In this document: positions 18,921 through 21,294 of the stretch, in pieces
Layout: the number at the start of each line of letters is the position of its first letter
How positions within the stretch are numbered: the first letter of the stretch is position 1
Assembly: GCA_025201765.1 (NCBI GenBank)
Contig: MU623656.1
Location: forward strand, 1 to 21,294
Source: Daldinia sp. FL1419
Lineage: Eukaryota; Ascomycota; Sordariomycetes; Xylariales; Hypoxylaceae
Direction: 5' to 3'
DNA: 21,294 bases
The notes under the pieces: model-generated
Told to the model about the DNA's origin: nothing
The model's input: only the letters and a program-made list of their open reading frames with translations
Databases searched by the model: none
Program-made: the position numbers and the translations under genes

Positions 18921-19743
18921 ATATAATATTAAAATATTATATTAAATCTAAAATGTTATAATAATTTCTAATAAAAAAACTAAAATATTTAAAAAAAATT
19001 AATAATAAAATAATATTAAAGAAATAATAGAATATTTATAAATATATAAACTTTTTTTATTTAATGTAATATATATATAAAAATAAAATAGGTTTTTTAA
19101 GGTAATATTGGATTATAAATATAATAAATATAATAATATTATATTATAATATCATAAAGTACAAGTAAGGTATATAAAAAGGATTGAAATTAGTTAGAAA
19201 AGGTTATAAATTAATAGTACCATTTTAAACTATTTTAAAAAACAAATATAATATTATAATATTAAAAAAAAATTATAAAAATAAAAATAAATAATAATTT
19301 TTCATAAAAATGTAAAATTATTTATATATATTTATATTTTATATAAATTATATATATCCCAACCTTCTCTTAAAATAACCTTTTTATAATATAATAATAT
19401 TTTTATTATTTATTAAAAAAAATAATAAAATTATTTTAGATTTTGTTATTGCCCTATACCTGGACTACTGCCATATTATTTCATATAGTTAATATTGTAA
19501 TGTATAAAATGTTTTTTTATATTAAGGTTTAATTATTTTTATTAAAAAATAAATTCTAATAAAAATATAAGGTAAAATTAAAATTATAGTAATATAATTT
19601 ATTCAAATAAGTAGCAAATAGGTTTTTTCTAGAACACAATTCCTACCCAGAACAAATACCAAAAAATAAACTGGATACCTATAATATATTCTAAGTAAAT
19701 TGGAATAATAATAAATAAATAAATAAATAAATAATATATATTA

Positions 19744-20950
19744 ATTATTTTTTATAAAAAATAACCTACTCCTCTTTTATAATATTAATTACAATAATAA
19801 TTTTTTTTACTTTATTTTAATATATTATATATTAATTAAAATTAATAAAAAATATTAATTTAATAATATTTATTTTTTTAATAATAAATATTAAATTATT
19901 AATATTTATTTAATTAATAAAAAATATTAAATATTTAATATTTATTATTTTAATAAAAGAATTAAAATAATTAATAATTAATATATATTATACCTTTTCC
20001 TCCCCTCCTATTTTATAAGGACCTTTTTCATTCTACCTAATATTAGGGAATAATTTTGATTATGGTATTAATCTTATATAAGGATAATAATAATTTCCTT
20101 CTTTTCTAAGAAATGGATTTAAACCCCTTAAATTATTATTAATTAGTTTATTCTTACTTTTAAGACCATTTTTATAATTAAGCACAAAAAACCAACCCAA
20201 TAGAGGATACAATTTTTTTTACCTAATAACATAATTATTTAGGTTTATAAATAACCTATTAAAATAAACTTTTATATTAATTAAAAATATTTATTATTAA
20301 ATTTTTTATAAAATTCTTCCTTAATAAATATTTAATAAAATATATTTATTTATTATAGTAGGTTATTTTAAAAAAATTTAAAATAAAAAATTTAATTATA
20401 TAAATAAATTATATAATATTTTTAAAAATAAATTTTAATTTTTTTTAAATATATGTTATTTAAAAAGGATATGATAAATATAATTCCATACCTTATTTTT
20501 TTTTATTTTTTTTAAAAGAGTAATATTATATTTTATTTATAAGGTTCTTTATTATTAGTATTTTATAGATATGTATTTAGTTATGGAATGATATTTTAAT
20601 ATTAAATAAAATAAGATTTAATATTATTATAATTAAATTATTATAATTTTTTTAAGTATTAAAGCAAAAAAGTAAAGTTAAAAAAAATAATATTTAAATT
20701 TTTAAAAATTTTATTAATAAATTATTATTATATTAAAGAATATTTAATTTAAAATTTAAAAGAAAATAGTAACTTATAATAATAATTTAATATATTTGTT
20801 AATTATTATTTAAATTTTAATTTGGTTTTTTTAAATTAGTAATTTGAATTAAGGAATTAATTAATAAATTTTAAGTATTAATTAAAAATTATAATTTAAT
20901 AAAAAAAATAAAATAATTTTTGATTAAAGGAAGTAATAATTATAAAAATA
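19744..20950. other. AT-rich sequence without assigned gene
   Basis: About 1.2 kb. It includes AT-only stretches built of TTAATATTTA/TAAATATTAA repeats (about 19840-19990) and a slightly richer patch with CCTTTTCCTCCCCTCC (about 19993). No frame or element could be recognised. Confidence 0.4.
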
Positions 20951-20954
20951 ATAT

Positions 20955-21190
20955 ATTTTATATTAAATGTAAATATTATTATAATAATAAAAGTGGTAAA
21001 TATAATTTTAAGTAATTTTTAAAAGTATGGAAATATTATTATTGGGTATGTAAGAAGGAAGGATATTGGTTTATTATATATTTAGAATATAAATGTAAGA
21101 AAATTAGAAAAAAGTGGAAAATTAGAAGAGGTTTTTTTAAGAAGAATTATTTAATATTCTTAATTAATTATAAAGGATTTATAGATATAG
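20955..21190 (+). pseudogene. Probable Ty1/copia Gag remnant
   Basis: A plus-strand frame reads WVCKKEGYWFIIYLEYK, then KKIRKKWKIRR, then FLINYKGFID. Fungal Ty1/copia polyproteins often carry a Gag segment of the form C-x2-C-KKEGCWST-x-H, then charged residues and a D/N-Y-E-G motif. The Tyr residues at expected Cys/His positions fit TGT to TAT and CAC to TAT changes. The strand is nearly free of C. The remainder of the element would lie beyond the window's right end. Assignment rests on one short motif. Confidence 0.35.
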
Positions 21191-21294
21191 ATTTAAAGAT
21201 TAATTAATTAAAAAATAAAAAAATTAATTTATAAATTAATTTGAATAATAATAATAAGTTATTTATAATTATAATTTATTTATTTAATTAAGTT

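Larger units (their letters stand above)
18383..19730 (+). mobile_element. LINE E, third copy, strongly 5'-truncated
   Basis: A 1348-bp plus-strand copy of the same LINE, beginning within the last codons of ORF2 and ending in (AATA/TAAA)n at about 19704-19730. It aligns with LINE A 11640-12990 throughout and with the reverse complement of LINE B. Both ends are defined by homology and by the 13-bp duplication. It is less mutated than A or B, most clearly in its first 95 bases. Confidence 0.85.

Noticed and set aside
1..21294. Organellar, apicomplexan or bacterial AT-rich genome
   Set aside because: LINE reverse transcriptase, multiple 5'-truncated copies with target duplications, LTRs, a spliceosomal-type intron and normal-composition islands point to RIP-affected nuclear DNA of an ascomycete. 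No rRNA, tRNA or organelle gene was seen.

Overview
The window is about 21.3 kb of extremely A+T-rich DNA with no intact gene. It reads as a transposon graveyard in a filamentous ascomycete (Pezizomycotina) whose repeats have been degraded by repeat-induced point mutation (RIP, CpA to TpA). The grounds are: degenerate LINE, LTR and Ty1/copia-like sequences; in-frame stops in recognisable protein frames that are mostly TAA/TAG where Gln (CAA/CAG) is expected; short unmutated G+C-richer islands inside otherwise A+T repeats; and one pseudogene with a CT-rich fungal-type leader and a short intron. The species cannot be named. An AT-isochore, subtelomere or centromere flank would all fit.

Layout. 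(1) From 1 to about 12990 there is one set of nested insertions. LINE A (+) covers 1-1556 and resumes at 11013-12990. LINE B (-, 5'-truncated) inserted into A and is flanked by a 12-bp target duplication. A 6.2-kb LTR retrotransposon C (1840-8063, transcribed on -) inserted into B and is flanked by ATAT. C carries a solo LTR (2896-3303, flanked by ATAA), a spliced gene-like pseudogene on + (4648-5554) followed by an A22 run, and RIP-damaged minus-strand coding remnants, including a proline-rich, heptad-repeat ORF. (2) 12991-14580 holds an unassigned plus-strand coding remnant and a G+C-richer island ending in a TA-CAGT sequence that resembles a transposon end. (3) 14583-17200 is a degenerate TTAACC-rich minisatellite followed by a cluster of LTRs of the C family, in both orientations and nested in one another. 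(4) 17221-18369 has a possible LTR of another family and featureless AT sequence. (5) 18383-19730 is a third, 5'-truncated LINE copy (E) with a 13-bp target duplication. (6) 19744-21294 is AT sequence with a probable Ty1/copia Gag remnant near the end.

Nothing here is likely to make a functional protein. The value of the window lies in its insertion chronology, in the LTR family (9 copies), in the conserved 3' UTR palindrome of the LINE, in the strand-biased and edge-sparing mutation pattern, and in the unidentified pseudogenes. I did not find a convincing new functional system.
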